In this document: positions 63,412 through 64,000 of the stretch, one piece after another
Position numbering within the stretch: position 1 is the first letter of the stretch
Layout of the letters: every line of letters begins with the position of its first letter
NCBI RefSeq assembly: GCF_030549615.1
Contig: NZ_CP130832.1
Coordinates: forward strand, 2,852,001 to 2,916,000
Direction of reading: 5' to 3'
DNA length: 64,000 nucleotides
From: Stenotrophomonas sp. 610A2
GTDB lineage: Bacteria > Pseudomonadota > Gammaproteobacteria > Xanthomonadales > Xanthomonadaceae
Position numbers and translations under genes: made by a program
The notes under the pieces: generated by a model
What the model was told of the DNA's origin: nothing
What the model saw: the letters and a program-made list of their open reading frames with translations, nothing else
Database searches by the model: none

Positions 63412-63982
63412 GCCTTGCTCCTTCCGCGGCGAACCGCTCACTACTCTTCTGCATTACGTCGTCATCACGCTTCATCGAATCCATCAATACCCGGATTCCC
63501 TTGCAGATGTGCTTCTCCACGGTGTTCTCGCTGATCTGCATGCGTTCGGCTATCTCGCGCTGCGAGTAGCCTTCCACACGCCGCAGCACGAAGGCCTGCC
63601 GACACTTGTCCGGCAGGCTCTCGATCAAGGCGCCGATGCGCGCCAGCTCCTGTCGTGACGACGCCATCCGTTCCGGGCTGACTTCGTCGCCAACAATGGC
63701 AACGCGGTCGATCTCGGCCACCGCCTCGATCGACACCACCTGCGCGCGCCGCAACTGCTGCAGCACCACCGAGTGGGCAACCGAGTACACATAGGCCTTG
63801 GGCTGCAGAATGTGCGATACATCCGCCATCCCGGCGAGGATGGCGTAGGTCTCCTGGATCACGTCATCCACGTCCTGGCGCAGCGACAGGCGCCGCCGCA
63901 GCCAGTCCCGCAGCGCGGGCTCGCAAGGCAATATGTGCTCGGCCAACCAGCCGGCACGCTCCCGCGCAAGCGCCGCGTTCAT
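63395..63982 (-). CDS. fecI: FecI-like ECF sigma factor
   Basis: 195-residue sigma-70 of the ECF type: region 2 (DDVIQETYAILAGMADVSHI, AYVYSVAHSVVLQQLRR) and region 4 (LPDKCRQAFVLRRVEGYSQ, REIAERMQISENTVEKHICKG). Overlaps the fecR-like gene by 17 bases. It is the first gene seen of a four-gene minus-strand operon; its promoter region lies beyond the window end. Confidence 0.92.
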   Translation of the reverse strand: MNAALARERAGWLAEHILPCEPALRDWLRRRLSLRQDVDDVIQETYAILAGMADVSHILQPKAYVYSVAHSVVLQQLRRAQVVSIEAVAEIDRVAIVGDEVSPERMASSRQELARIGALIESLPDKCRQAFVLRRVEGYSQREIAERMQISENTVEKHICKGIRVLMDSMKRDDDVMQKSSERFAAEGARHARRR

Positions 63983-64000
63983 CGCGGCACCTGCCCGGCT

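Overview
This window is chromosomal DNA of a high-GC gammaproteobacterium of the Xanthomonadaceae, most like Stenotrophomonas or a close relative. Three things support this: the arginine cluster runs through acetylated intermediates (N-acetylornithine transcarbamylase plus a fused N-acetylglutamate synthase/kinase); GTAG-headed palindromes of the Stenotrophomonas SMAG type are present; and DksA carries a long Lys/Ala/Pro tail. Most of the window is core genome with compact operons and many 1-4 base stop/start overlaps.

Layout. 1-8.0 kb: arginine operon on the minus strand, argF'-argG-argE'-argB(A)-GNAT-argC-argH. 8.3-12.3 kb: secreted hypothetical protein, cysS (with a compositionally foreign internal block), sufE, MFS exporter. 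12.4-17.3 kb: periplasmic GH3 beta-glucosidase and OprB-type porin, divergent from a TetR-family regulator with a perfect inverted repeat between them. 17.4-20.4 kb: large hybrid sensor kinase. 20.7-24.5 kb: tailed dksA, yidD, a dihydroorotase-family gene, M23 peptidase. 24.8-29.6 kb: phytoene-synthase-like protein, gph, ubiG, MTA/SAH deaminase, TMEM175-like channel, efp. 29.7-35.6 kb: epmB, a periplasmic binding protein/GGDEF-EAL pair, trmJ, suhB. 35.8-40.2 kb: membrane protein, htpX, gluQ, phbB, phaR. 40.4-49.2 kb: TraB/GumN, DUF1684 lipoprotein, mutL, amiC, tsaE, nnr, queG. 49.2-56.4 kb: small acidic protein, xseA, AcvB/VirJ-like hydrolase, M48 protease, SUMF1-domain lipoprotein, rnd. 56.7-57.1 kb: tRNA-Phe and tRNA-Ala(CGC). 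57.2-59.1 kb: a short AT-richer accessory patch beside tRNA-Ala with two small lipoprotein genes (one frameshifted in a C7 tract), reading-frame remnants that could be effector tails, and a ~60-base repeat in two copies. 59.1-64.0 kb: FecI-like sigma factor, FecR-like anti-sigma factor, and two exported hydrolases in one minus-strand operon.

The most distinctive parts are the accessory patch after tRNA-Ala (possible remnants of immunity/effector modules and a possible phase-variable lipoprotein), the FecIR-controlled exported hydrolases, the ligand-binding-protein/c-di-GMP pair, the zinc-less tailed DksA, the cysS mosaic, and the operator-like repeat between the TetR gene and the porin/glucosidase genes. 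No CRISPR array, rRNA, intact prophage or insertion sequence was seen.
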